This document shows, in pieces, positions 1 through 11,877 of a stretch of DNA of 64,000 nt (the stretch's first letter is position 1; each line of letters begins with the position of its first letter). The translations under genes and the position numbers were made by a program. The stretch lies in the NCBI GenBank assembly GCA_035771175.1, contig CM069610.1:25076501-25140500 (forward strand), written 5' to 3'. Source of the stretch: Paratinospora sagittata (Eukaryota > Streptophyta > Magnoliopsida > Ranunculales > Menispermaceae). The notes beneath the pieces are model-generated. The model did no database searches and was not told the origin of the DNA. It was given only the letters and a program-made list of their open reading frames with translations.

Positions 1-1032
1 ATCGATAAGTAAATTTCGAATGACCATAACTTTTTCGTTTCAACTCTAATTTTTCTGATTTAAAATGAATTGAAAAGAGGAATAAAAGACTTAAAAACCC
101 AGGTGATTCAAATTATTTTTCGGTAACCGGTGACTGGTCCCTTTGGCATTAAACATCCAAAGTATTAATAAACAGGGACCTGTCACCATCGATCGGAAAG
201 GTAGTTAAATCCCATGAATTTGGAGATGTTCTTTTCCACTTTCCACTGCATTTTGGATTACTTAAATCAGAGTTAAAATGAAAAGGTTATGGTTATTTGA
301 GCTTTACTTGCCTTTTGTTTACCAAATTGTGTATCATTTAAGCAATCAATAAGTAAACTTCGAATGACCATAACTTTTTCGTTTCAACTCTAATCTTTCC
401 GATTTAAAATCCTTTGAAAAGAGGTATAAAAGACTTAAACACCCAGGTGCTTCAAATTACTTTTCGATAACCGGTGACAAGTCCCTTTGCCATTAAACAT
501 CCAAAGTATTAATGAAGAGGAACCTGTCACCATGGATCGGAAAGGTAGTTAAATCCGATGAATTTGTAGATCTTCTTTTTGAATTTCCATCGAATTTTGG
601 ATTCCTTAAATTGGAGTGAAAACGAAAGAGTTATGGTTATTTGAACTTTACTTACCTTTTGTTTACCAACTTGTGTATCATTTAAGCAATCGATAAGTAA
701 ACTTCGAATGACCATAACTTTTCCGTTTCAACTCTAATTTTTCTGATTTAAAATGCATTGAAAAAAGGAATAAAAGACTTAAAAACCCAGGTGCTTCAAA
801 TTACTTTACGGTAACTGGTGACCTGTCCCTTTTCCATTAAACACCCAAAGTATTACTAAACAGGGACCTATCATTATTGATCGGAAAGGTAGTTAAACCA
901 CATGAATTTGTAGATCTTCTGTTCCACTTTCCACTGCATTTTGGATTACTTAAATCGGACTTAAAACAAAAAAGTTATGGTTATTTGAACTTTACTTGCC
1001 TTTTATTTACCAAATTGTGTATCATTTAAGCA

Positions 1033-2660
1033 ATGGATAAGTAAACTTCGAATTACCATAACTTTTTCGTTTCAACTCTAATTTTTCTGATTTAAAATGC
1101 ATTGAAAAAAGGAATAAAAGACTTAAAAACCAAGGTGCTTCAAATTACTTTACGGTAACCGGCGACCTGTCCCTTTGCAATTAAACACCCAGAGTATTAA
1201 TAAACAGGGACCTATCATCATTTATCGGAAAGGTAGTTAAATCCCATGAACTTGTAGATCTTCTTTTCCACTTTCCATCGCATTTTTGACTACTTAAATC
1301 GGAGTTAACACGAAAATGTTATGGTTATTTGAACTTTACTTACCTTTTGTTTACCAACTTGTGTATCATTTAAGCAATCGATAAGTAAACTTCGAATGAC
1401 CATAACTTTTTTGTTTCAACTCTAATTTTTCTGATTTAAAATGCATTGAAAAGAGGAATAAAAGACTTAAAAACCCAGGTGATTCAAATTAGTTTTCAGT
1501 AACCGGTGACTGGTCCCTTTGGCATTAAACATCCAAGGTATTAATAAACAGGGACCTATCACCATTGATCGGAAAGGTAGTTAAATCACATGAATTTGTA
1601 GATCTTCTGTTCCACTTTCCACTGCATTTTGGATTACTTAAATCAGACTTAAAACAAAAAAGTTATGGTTATTTGAACTTTACTTGCCTTTTATTTACCA
1701 AATTGTGTATCATTTAAGCAATGGATAAGTAAACTTCGAATGACCATAACTTTTTCGTTTCAACTCTAATTTTTCTGATTTAAAATGCATTGAAAAAAGG
1801 AATAAAAGACTTAAAAACCAAGGTGCTTCAAATTACTTTACGGTAACCGGCGACCTGTCCCTTTGCAATTAAACACCCAAAGTATTAATAAACAGGGACC
1901 TATCATCATTGATCGGAAAGGTAGTTAAATCCCATGAACTTGTAGATCTTCTTTTCCACTTTCCATCGCATTTTTGACTACTTAAATCGGAGTTAACACG
2001 AAAATGTTATGGTTATTTGAACTTTACTTACCTTTTGTTTACCAACTTGTGTATCATTTAAGCAATCGATAAGTAAACTTCGAATGACCATAACTTTTTT
2101 GTTTCAACTCTAATTTTTCTGATTTAAAATGCATTGAAAAGAGGAATAAAAGACTTAAAAACCCAGGTGATTCAAATTAGTTTTCAGTAACCGGTGACTG
2201 GTCCCTTTGGCATTAAACATCCAAGGTATTAATAAACAGGGACCTATCACCATTGATCGGAAAGGTAGTTAAATCACATGAATTTGTAGATCTTCTGTTC
2301 CACTTTCCACTGCATTTTGGATTACTTAAATCAGACTTAAAACAAAAAAGTTATGGTTATTTGAACTTTACTTGCCTTTTATTTACCAAATTGTGTATCA
2401 TTTAAGCAATGGATAAGTAAACTTCGAATGACCATAACTTTTTCGTTTCAACTCTAATTTTTCTGATTTAAAATGCATTGAAAAAAGGAATAAAAGACTT
2501 AAAAACCAAGGTGCTTCAAATTACTTTACGGTAACCGGCGACCTGTCCCTTTGCAATTAAACACCCAAAGTATTAATAAACAGGGACCTATCATCATTGA
2601 TCGGAAAGGTAGTTAAATCCCATGAACTTGTAGATCTTCTTTTCCACTTTCCATCGCATT
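1033..2660. repeat. 688-bp dimer HOR, about 2.4 copies
   Basis: Two alternating monomer types repeat as a pair: 1033-1720, 1721-2408 and a partial third copy from 2409. The first monomer of each pair starts atggataag and carries acctatcatcatt. The second starts atcgataag and carries caaggtattaataaac and attgatcggaaag. Differences between copies 1 and 2 are a handful of single bases, such as cagagtatt against caaagtatt. This is a recent local amplification of a dimer inside an otherwise mixed block. Confidence 0.85.
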
Positions 2661-3784
2661 TTCGATTACTTAAATCGGAGTTAACATGACAATGTTATGG
2701 TTATTTGAAATTTACTTACCTTTTGTTTACCAACTTGTGTATCATTTAAGCAATCGATAAGTAAACTTCGAATGACCATAACTTTTTCGTTTCAACTCTA
2801 ATTTTTCTGATTTAAAATGAATTGAAAAGAGGAATAAAAGACTTAAAAACCCAGGTGATTCAAATTATTTTTCGGTAACCGGTGACTGGTCCCTTTGGCA
2901 TTAAACATCCAAAGTATTAATAAACAAGGACCTGTCACCATTGATCGGAAAGGTACTTAAATCCCATGAATTTGGAGATCTTCTTTTCCACTTTCCACCG
3001 CATTTTGGATTACTTAAATTGGAGTTAAAATGAAAAGGTTATGGTTATTTGAGCTTTACTTGCCTTTTGTTTACCAAATTGTGTATCATTTAAGCAATCG
3101 ATAAGTAAACTTCAAATGACCATAACTTTTTCGTTTCAACTCTAATCTTTCTGATTTAAAATGCATTGAAAAAAGGAATAAAAGACTTAAAAACCAAGGT
3201 GCTTCAAATTACTTTACGGTAACCGATGACCTGTATCTTTGCCATTAAACACCCAAAGTATTACTAAACAGGGACCTATCATCATTGATCGGAAAGGTAG
3301 TTAAACCACATGAATTTCTAGATCTTCTTTTCCACTTTCCATCGCATTTTCGATTACTTAAATCGGAGTTAACACGAAAATGTTATGGTTATTTGAACTT
3401 TACTTGCCTTTTATTTACCAAATTGTGTATCATTTAAGCAATGGATAAGTAAACTTCGAATGACCATAACTTTTTCGTTTCAACTCTAATTTTTCTGATT
3501 TAAAATGCATTGAAAAAAGGAATAAAAGACTTAAAAACCAAGGTGCTTCAAATTACTTTACGGTAACCGGCGACCTGTCCCTTTGCAATTAAACACCCAA
3601 AGTATTAATAAACAGGGACCTATCATCATTGATCGGAAAGGTAGTTAAATCCCATGAACTTGTAGATCTTCCTTTCCACTTTCCATCGCATTTTCGATTA
3701 CTTAAATCGGAGTTAACACGAAAATGTTATGGTTATTTGAACTTTACTTACCTTTTGTTTACCAACTTGTGTATCATTTAAGCA

Positions 3785-4472
3785 ATCGATAAGTAAACTT
3801 CGAATGACCATAACTTTTTTGTTTCAACTCTAATTTTTCTGATTTAAAATGAATTTAAAAGAGGAATAAAAGACTTAAAAACCCAGGTGATTCAAATTAG
3901 TTTTCGGTAACCGGTGACTGGTCCCTTTGGCATTAAATATCCAAAGTATTAATAAATAGGGACCTGTCACCATTGATCGGTAAGGTAGTTAAACCCCATG
4001 AATTTGTAGATCTTCTATTCCACTTTCCACTGCATTTTCGATTACTTAAATCAGAGTTAACACGAAAATGTTATGGTTATTTGAACTTTACTTACCTTTT
4101 GTTTACCAACTTGTGTATCATTTAAGCAATCGATAAGTAAACTTCGAATGACCATAACTTTTTTGTTTCAACCCTAATTTTTCTGATTTAAAATGAATTT
4201 AAAAGAGGAATAAAAGACTTAAAAACCCAGGTGATTCAAATTAGTTTTCGGTAACCGGTGACTGGTCCCTTTGGCATTAAATATCCAAAGTATTAATAAA
4301 TAGGGACCTGTCACCATTGATCGGTAAGGTAGTTAAACCCCATGAATTTGTAGATCTTCTATTCCACTTTCCACTGCATTTTCGATTACTTAAATCAGAG
4401 TTAACACGAAAATGTTATGGTTATTTGAACTTTACTTACCTTTTATTTACCAACTTGTGTATCATTTAAGCA
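3785..4472. repeat. Twin monomers, single-unit tandem duplication
   Basis: The monomers at 3785-4128 and 4129-4472 are almost identical. They share the unusual changes gaatttaaaagaggaat, ttaaatatccaaag, aaatagggacctgtc and gatcggtaagg. A related monomer recurs near 7567. This is the smallest duplication step seen in the window, one 344-bp unit. Confidence 0.85.
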
Positions 4473-7400
4473 ATCGATAAGTAAACTTCGAATGACCATA
4501 ACTTTTTTGTTTCAACTCTAATTTTTCTGATTTAAAATGCATTGAAAAGAGGAATAAAAGACTTAAAAACCGAGGTGATTCAAATTTGTTTTTGGTAACC
4601 GGTGACTGGTCCCTTTGGCATTAAACATCCAAGGTATTAATAAACAGGGACATATCACCATTGATCGGAAAGGTAGTTAAATCACATGAATTTGTAGATC
4701 TTCTTTTCCACTTTCCACTGCATTTTGGATTACTTAAATCGGACTTAAAACAAAAAAGTTATGGTTATTTGAACTTTACTTGCCTTTTATTTACCAAATT
4801 GTGTATCATTTAAGCAATCGATAAGTAAACTTCGAATGACCATAACTTTTTCGTTTCAACTCTAATTTTTCTGATTTAAAATGCATTGAAAAAAGGAATA
4901 AAAGACTTAAAAACCCAGGTGCTTCAAATTACTTTACGGTAACCGGTGACCTGTCCCTTTGCCATTAATCGCCCAAAGTATTAATAAACAGGGACCTATC
5001 ATCATTGATCGGAAAGGTAGTTAAATCCCATGAACTTGTAGATCTTCTTTTCCACTTTCCATCGCATTTTCGATTACATAAATCGGAGTTAACACGAAAA
5101 TGTTATGGTTATTTGAACTTTACTTACCTTTTGTTTACCAACTTGTGTATCATTTAAGCAATCGATAAGTAAACTTCGAATGACCATAACTTTTTCGTTT
5201 CAACTCTAATTTTTCTGATTTAAAATGAATTTAAAAGAGGAATAAAAGACTTAAAAACCCGGGTGATTCAAATTAGTTTTCGGTAACCGGTGACTGGTCC
5301 CTTTGGCATTAAATATCCAAAGTATTAATAAATATGGACCTGTCACCATTGATCGGTAAGGTAGTTAAACCCCATGAATTTGTAGATATTCTTTTCCACT
5401 TTCCACCGCATTTTGGATTACTTAAATCGGACTTAAAACAAAAAAGTTATGGTTATTTGAACTTTACTTGCCTTTTATTTACCAAATTGTGTATCGTTTA
5501 AGCAATGGATAAGTAACTTCGAATGACCATAACTTTTTCTTTTCAACTCTAATTTTTCTGTTTTAAAATGCATTGAAAAAAGAAATAAAAGACTTAAAAA
5601 CCCAAGTGCTTCAAATTACTTAACGGTAACCGGCGACCTGTCCCTTTGCAATTAAACACCCAAAGTATTAATAAACAGGGACCTATCATCATTGATCGGA
5701 AAGGTAGTTAAATCCCATGAACTTGTAGATCTTCTTTTCCACTTTCCATCGCATTTTCGATTACTTAAATCGGAGTTAACATGAAAATGTTATGGTTATT
5801 TGAACTTTACCTACCTTTTGTTTACCAACTTGTGTATCATTTAAGCAATCGATAAGTAAACTTCGAATGACCAAAACTTTTTCGTTTCAACTCTAATTTT
5901 TCTGATTTAAAATGAATTGAAAAGAGGAATAAAAGACTTAAAAACCCAGGTGATTCAAATTAGTTTTCGGTAACCGGTGACTGGTCCCTTTGGCATTAAA
6001 CATACAAAGTATTAATAAACAGGGACCTGTCACCATTGATCGGAAAGGTACTTAAATCCCATGAATTTGTAGATCTTCTTTTCCATTTTCCATCGCATTT
6101 TGGATTACTTAAATCGGAGTTAAAATGAAAAGGTTATGGCTATTTTAGCTTTACTTGCCTTTTGTTTACCAAATTGTGTATCATTTAAGCAATCGATAAG
6201 TAAACTTCGAATGACCATAACTTTTTCGTTTCAACTCTAATCTTTCCGATTTAAAATCCTTTGAAAAGAGGTATAAAAGACTTAAACACCCAGGTGCTTC
6301 AAATTACTTTTTGGTAACCGGTGACAAGTCCCTTTGCCATTAAACATCCAAAGTATTAATGAAGAGGAACCTGTCACCATTGATCGGAAAGGTAGTTAAA
6401 TCCGATGAATTTGTAGATCTTCTTTTTGAATTTCCATCGAATTTTGGATTCCTTAAATTGGAGTGAAAACGAAAAAGTTATGGTTATTTGAACTTTACTT
6501 ACCTTTTGTTTACCAACTTGTGTATCATTTAAGCAATCGATAAGTATACTTCGAATGACCATAACATTTTCGTTTCAAATCTAATTTTCTGATTTAAAAT
6601 GAATTGAAAAGTGGAATAAAAGACTTAAAAACCCAGGTGATTCAAATTAGTTTTCGGTAACCGGTGACTGGTCCCTTTGGCATTAAATATCCAAAGTATT
6701 AATAAACAGGGACCTGTCACCATTGATCGGAAAGGTAGTTAAACCACATGAATTTGTAGATCTTCTTTTCCACTTCCCACTGCATTTTGGATTACTTAAA
6801 TCGGACTTAAAACAAAAAAGTTATGGTTATTTGAACTTTACTTGCATTTTATTTACCAAATTGTGTATCATTTAAGCAATCGATAAGTAAACTTCGAATG
6901 ACCATAACTTTTTCGTTTCAACTCTAATTTTTCTGATTTAAAATGCATTGAAAAAAGGAATAAAAGACTTAAAAACCCAGGTGCTTCAAATTACTTTACG
7001 GTAACCGGTGACCTGTCCCTTTGCCATTAAACACCCAAAGTATTACTAAACAGGGACCTATCATCATTGATCGGAAAGGTAGTTAAACCACATGAATTTG
7101 TAGATCTTCTGTTCCACTTTCCACTGCATTTTGGATTACTTAAATCGGACTTAAAACAAAAAAGTTATGGTTATTTGAACTTTACTTGCCTTTTATTTAC
7201 CAAATTGTGTATCATTTAAGCAATGGATAAGTAAACCTCGAATGACCATAACTTTTTCGTTTCAACTCTAATTTTTCTGATTTAAAATGCTTTGAAAAAA
7301 GGAATAAAAGACCTAAAAACCAAGGTGCTTCAAATTACTTTACGGTAACCGGCGACCTGTCCCTTTGCAATTAAACACCCAAAGTATTAATAAACAGGGA

Positions 7401-8197
7401 CTTATCATCATTGATCGGAAAGGTAGTTAAATCCCATGAACTTGTAGATCTTCTTTTCCACTTTCCATCGCATTTTCGATTACTTAAATCGGAGTTAACA
7501 CGAAAATGTTATGGTTATTTGAACTTTACTTACCTTTTGTTTACCAACTTGTGTATCATTTAAGCAATCGATAAGTAAACTTCGAATGACCATAACTTTT
7601 TTGTTTCAACTCTAATTTTTCTGATTTAAAATGAATTTAAAAGAGGAATAAAAGACTTAAAAACCCAGGTGATTCAAATTAGTTTTCGGTAACCGGTGAC
7701 TGGTCCCTTTGGCATTAAATATCCAAAGTATTAATAAATAGGGACCTGTCACCATTGATCGGTAAGGTAGTTAAACCCCATGAATTTTTAGATCTTCTGT
7801 TCCACTTTCCACTGCATTTTGGATTACTTAAATCGGACTTAAAACAAAAAAGTTATGGTTATTTAAACTTTACTTGCCTTTTATTTACCAAATTGTGTAT
7901 CATTTAAGCAATGGATAAGTAAACTTCGAATGACCATAACTTTTTCGTTTCAACTCTAATTTTTTTGATTTAAAATGCATTGAAAAAAGGAATAAAAGAC
8001 TTAAAAACCAAGGTGCTTCAAATTACTTTACGGTAACCGGCGACCTGTCCCTTTGCAATTAAACACCCATAGTATTAATAAACAGGGACCTATCATCATT
8101 GATCAGAAAGGTAGTTAAATCCCATGAACTTGTAGATCTTCTTTTCCACTTTCCATCGCATTTTCGTTTACTTAAATCGGAGTTAACACGAAAATGT

Positions 8198-8992
8198 TAT
8201 TGGTGGCCCGACATGAAGAGGGAGATAGCTCAGTTCATTCAGAGGTGTGAGATCTATCAAAGAGTCAAAGCTGAGCATCAGAGGCCTGGATGGCAGATGC
8301 AACCGCTTGCCATTCCTGAGTGGAAATGGGAGCACGTCACTATGGACTTTGTTGTGGGATTACCCAATACCCTGAGAAGACATAATGCTGTTTAGGTTAT
8401 TATTGATCGCTTGACCAAGTCCGCCCACTTTCTACCGGTGAACACTAGGGATTCTATGGACAAGCTGAGCAGACTCTATATGCGGGAGATAGTCAGATTA
8501 CATGGGGTGCCAGTTTCAATTGTGTCAGATAGGGATCCGAGGTTTACATCGGTATTCTGGCAGGGGTTGCAGAGGCAGCTCGGCACTAGACTAGATCTCA
8601 GTACCGCTTTTCACCCCCAGACAGATGGCCAGTCTGAGAGGTTGATATCTATTTTAGAGGATATGCTTCGAGCTTGTGCCCTTGAGTCCAGTGGTAACTG
8701 GGAGGAGTACATACATCTGTGTGAGTTCGCGTACAACAACAGCTATCAGTCCAGTATTGGCATGGCTCCTTTTGAGGCATTGTATGGTCGACCCTGTAGA
8801 TCTCAGATCTGTTGGACGGAGGTAGGGGATGTTGCGGTGATGGGACCAGAGTTTGTACATGAACACACAGAGAAGATTAAGAGGATCAAGCATAATATGA
8901 AGGTAGCCCAAGACAGGCAGAAGAGTTACACTATGCTAAGCGGAAGACCGTAGAGTTCGAGGTGGGTGACCAAGTTTTATTGAAGGTCTCAC
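8198..8992 (+). pseudogene. Broken integrase domain, Ty3/gypsy pol
   Basis: Known family role: integrase inserts element cDNA into host DNA. Seen here: a YWWP start at 8198, a degraded zinc finger, then the core. The DDE triad is still readable: D at 8345-8347 (motif TMDFVVGLP), D at 8528-8530 (VSDRDPRF) and E at 8636-8638 (QTDGQSER), with the usual 35 residues between the last two. Conserved core wording follows, such as LEDMLRAC and CEFAYNNSYQSS. Damage: an in-frame TAG at 8393-8395, where relatives usually have tryptophan; the second Cys of the zinc-finger CxxC replaced by Tyr (RCEIYQ); and a frameshift near 8926-8938 before an EFEVGDQVLLKVSP-type stretch. The His pair of the zinc finger, the rest of the C-terminus and any chromodomain are missing. 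The reading frame runs in from satellite at 8099, so no genuine start exists. It is non-functional. Confidence 0.92.
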
Positions 8993-9000
8993 CTCAGAAT
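8198..9000 (+). mobile_element. Ty3/gypsy (Tekay-like) pol fragment in the satellite
   Basis: About 800 bp differ sharply from the array: higher G+C, no 344-bp periodicity, and a protein match to the integrase part of plant Ty3/gypsy pol. Only the zinc-finger end, catalytic core and start of the C-terminal region are present. No LTR, primer binding site, polypurine tract, gag, protease, reverse transcriptase or RNase H is visible, so it is an internal fragment and not a whole element or solo LTR. The left join falls at about 8198-8201, after satellite gttat. The right join falls at 8997-9001, where gaattt fits both sides. The Tekay/Del assignment rests on wording such as QTDGQSER, FAYNNSY and EALYGR and has not been tested by phylogeny. 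Confidence 0.93.
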
Positions 9001-11877
9001 TTGTGGATCTTCTTTTTGAATTTCCATCGAATTTTGGATTCCTTAAATTGGAGTGAAAACGAAAAAGTTATGGTTATTTGAACTTTACTTACCTTTTGTT
9101 TACCAACTTGTGTATCATTTAAGCAATCGATAAGTAGACTTCGAATGACCATAACTTTTTCGTTTCAAATCTAATTTTTTGATTTAAAATGCATTTAAAA
9201 GGGGAATAAAAGACTTAAAAACCCAGGTGATTCAAATTAGTTTTCGGTAACCGGTGACCGGTCCCTTTGGCATTAAACATCCAAAGTATTAATAAACAGG
9301 GACCTGTTACCATTGATCGGAAAGGTAGTTAAACCCCATGAATTTGTAGATCTTCTTTTCCACTTTCCACCGCATTTTGGATTACTTAAATCGGACTTAA
9401 AACAAAAAAGTTATGTTTATTTGAACTTTACTTGCCTTTTATTTACCAACTTGTGTATCATTTAAGCAATCGATAAGTAAACTTCGAATGACCATAACTT
9501 TTTCGTTTCAACTCTAATTTTTCTGGTTTAAAATGCATTGAAAAGAGGAATAAAAGACTTAAAAACCCAGGTGCTTCAAATTAGTTTTCGGTAACCGGTG
9601 ACCGGTCCCTTTGGCATTAAACATCCAAAGTATTAATAAACAGGGACCTGTTACCATTGATCGGAAAGGTACTTAAATCCCATGAATTTGTAGATCTTCT
9701 TTTCCACTTTCCACCGCATTTGGGATTACTTAAATCGGACTTAAAACAAAAAAGTTACGGTTATTTGAGCTTTACATGCCTTTTGTTTACCAAATTGTGT
9801 ATCATTTAAGCAATCGATAAGCAAACTTCGAATGACCATAACTTTTTCGTTTTAACTCTCATTTTTCTGATATAAAATGCATTGAAAAGAGGTATAAAAG
9901 ACTTAAACACCCAGGTGCTTCAAATTACTTTTCGGTAACCGGTGACCAGTCCCTTTGCCATTAAACATCCAAAGTATTAATAAAGAGGAACCTGTCACCA
10001 TTGATCGGAAAGGTAGATAAATCCCATGAATTTGTAGATCTTCTTTTTGAATTTCCATCGAATTTTGGATTCCTTAAATTGGAGTGAAAACGAAAAAGTT
10101 ATGGTTATTTGAACTTTACTTACCTTTTGTTTACCAACTTGTGTATCATTTAAGCAATCGATAAGTATACTTCGAATGACCATAACATTTTCGTTTCAAA
10201 TCAAATTTTCTGATTTAAAATGCATTTAAAAGGGGAATAAAAGACTTAAAAACCCAGGTGCTTCAAATTAGTTTTCAGTAACCGGTGACTGGTCCCTTCG
10301 CCATTAAACATTCAAAGTATTCATAAACAGGGACCTGTCACCATTGATCGAAAAGGTAGTTAAATCCCTTGAATTTGTAGATCTTCTTTTCCACTTTCCA
10401 TCGCATTTTTGATTACTTAAATCGGAGTTAACACGAAAATGTTATTGTTATTTCAACTTTACTTACCTTTTGTTTACCAACTTGTGTATCATTTAAGCAA
10501 TCGATAAGTAAACTTCGAATGACCATAACTTTTTCGTTTCAACTCTAATTTTTCTGATTTAAAATGCATTGAAAAGAGGAATGAAAGACTTAAAAACCCA
10601 GGTGATTCAAATTAGTTTTCGGTAACCGGTGACTGGTCCCTTTGGCATTAAACATCCAAAGTATTAATAAACAAGGACGTGTCACCATTGATCGGAAAGG
10701 TAGTTAAACCCCATGAGTTTGTAGTTCTTCTTTTCCACTTTCCACCCCATTTTGGATTACTTAAATCGGACTTAAAACAAAAAAAGTTATGGTTATTTGA
10801 ACTTTACTTGCCTTTTATTTACCAAATTGTGTATCATTTAAGCAATCGATAAGTAAACTTCGAATGACCATAACTTTTTCGTTTCAACTCTAATTTTTCT
10901 GATTTAAAATGCATTGAAAAGAGGAATAAAAGACTTAAAAACCCAGGTGCTTCAAATTACTTTTCGATAACCGGTGACCAGTCCCTTTGCCATTAAACAT
11001 CAAAAGTATTAATAAAGAGGAACCTGTCACCATTGATCGGAAAGGTAGTTAAATCCCATGAATTTGTGGATCTTCTTTTTGAATTTCCATCGAATTTTGG
11101 ATTCCTTAAATTGGAGTGAAAACGAAAAAGTTATGGTTATTTGAACTTTACTTACCTTTTGTTTACCAACTTGTGTATCATTTAAGCAATCGATAAGTAG
11201 ACTTCGAATGACCATAACTTTTTTCGTTTCAAATCTAATTTTCTGATTTAAAATGCATTTAAAAGGGGGAATAAAAGACTTAAAAACCCAGGTGATTCAA
11301 ATTAGTTTTCGGTAACCGGTGACCGGTCCCTTTGGCATTAAACATCCAAAGTATTAATAAACAGGGACCTGTTACCATTGATCGGAAAGGTAGTTAAACC
11401 CCATGAATTTGTAGATCTTCTTTTCCACTTTCCACCGCATTTTGGATTACTTAAATCGGACTTAAAACAAAAAAGTTATGTTTATTTGAACTTTACTTGC
11501 CTTTTATTTACCAACTTGTGTATCATTTAAGCAATCGATAAGTAAACTTCGAATGACCATAACTTTTTCGTTTCAACTCTAATTTTTCTGATTTAAAATG
11601 CATTGAAAAGAGGAATAAAAGACTTAAAAACCCAGGTGCTTCAAATTAGTTTTCGGTAACCGGTGACCGGTCCCTTTGGCATTAAACATCCAAAGTATTA
11701 ATAAACAGGGACCTGTTACCATTGATCGGAAAGGTACTTAAATCCCATGAATTTGTAGATCTTCTTTTCCACTTTCCACCGCATTTGGGATTACTTAAAT
11801 CGGACTTAAAACAAAAAAGTTACGGTTATTTGAGCTTTACATGCCTTTTGTTTACCAAATTGTGTATCATTTAAGCA

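Larger units (their letters stand above)
1..8200. repeat. 344-bp satellite array, left block
   Basis: Head-to-tail monomers begin at atcgataag or atggataag: 1, 345, 689, 1033, 1377, 1721 and onward, a steady 344-bp step. The block is AT-rich and has no long open frame of its own. Many monomers here carry the left-block variants atggataag at the start, acctatcatcattgatcgg in the middle and gttaacacgaaaatg near the end. Two monomers, near 527 and 6374, belong to the variant that is regular right of 9 kb. The block ends in mid-monomer at position 290 of the unit, where the retrotransposon fragment begins. The tandem satellite is seen directly; a centromeric or heterochromatic location is inferred. 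Confidence 0.97.

Noticed and set aside
527..715. Recurrent 61-73 residue minus-strand open frames (527, 6374, 9995 and many more to 61053) as a gene family
   Set aside because: Each lies within satellite monomers and recurs only because the monomer recurs. Most other monomers break the frame with indels or stops, 344 is not a multiple of three, and no protein family was recognised.
8099..8197. The upstream part of the integrase open frame as a real N-terminus
   Set aside because: These 33 codons are ordinary satellite sequence that happens to be in frame with the fragment. Integrase similarity starts at YWWP.
8654..8911. Minus-strand open frame of 85 residues inside the retrotransposon fragment
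   Set aside because: It is the antisense shadow of the integrase frame, which has clear family motifs on the plus strand.
8198..9000. Autonomous or intact retrotransposon
   Set aside because: No LTRs, no gag, protease, RT or RNase H; both ends are cut inside pol and the integrase frame is broken.
8126..9071. Target-site duplication of 75 bp around the retrotransposon fragment
   Set aside because: The two flanking copies differ at many sites and belong to different monomer subfamilies, and Ty3/gypsy target duplications are only a few bases long.
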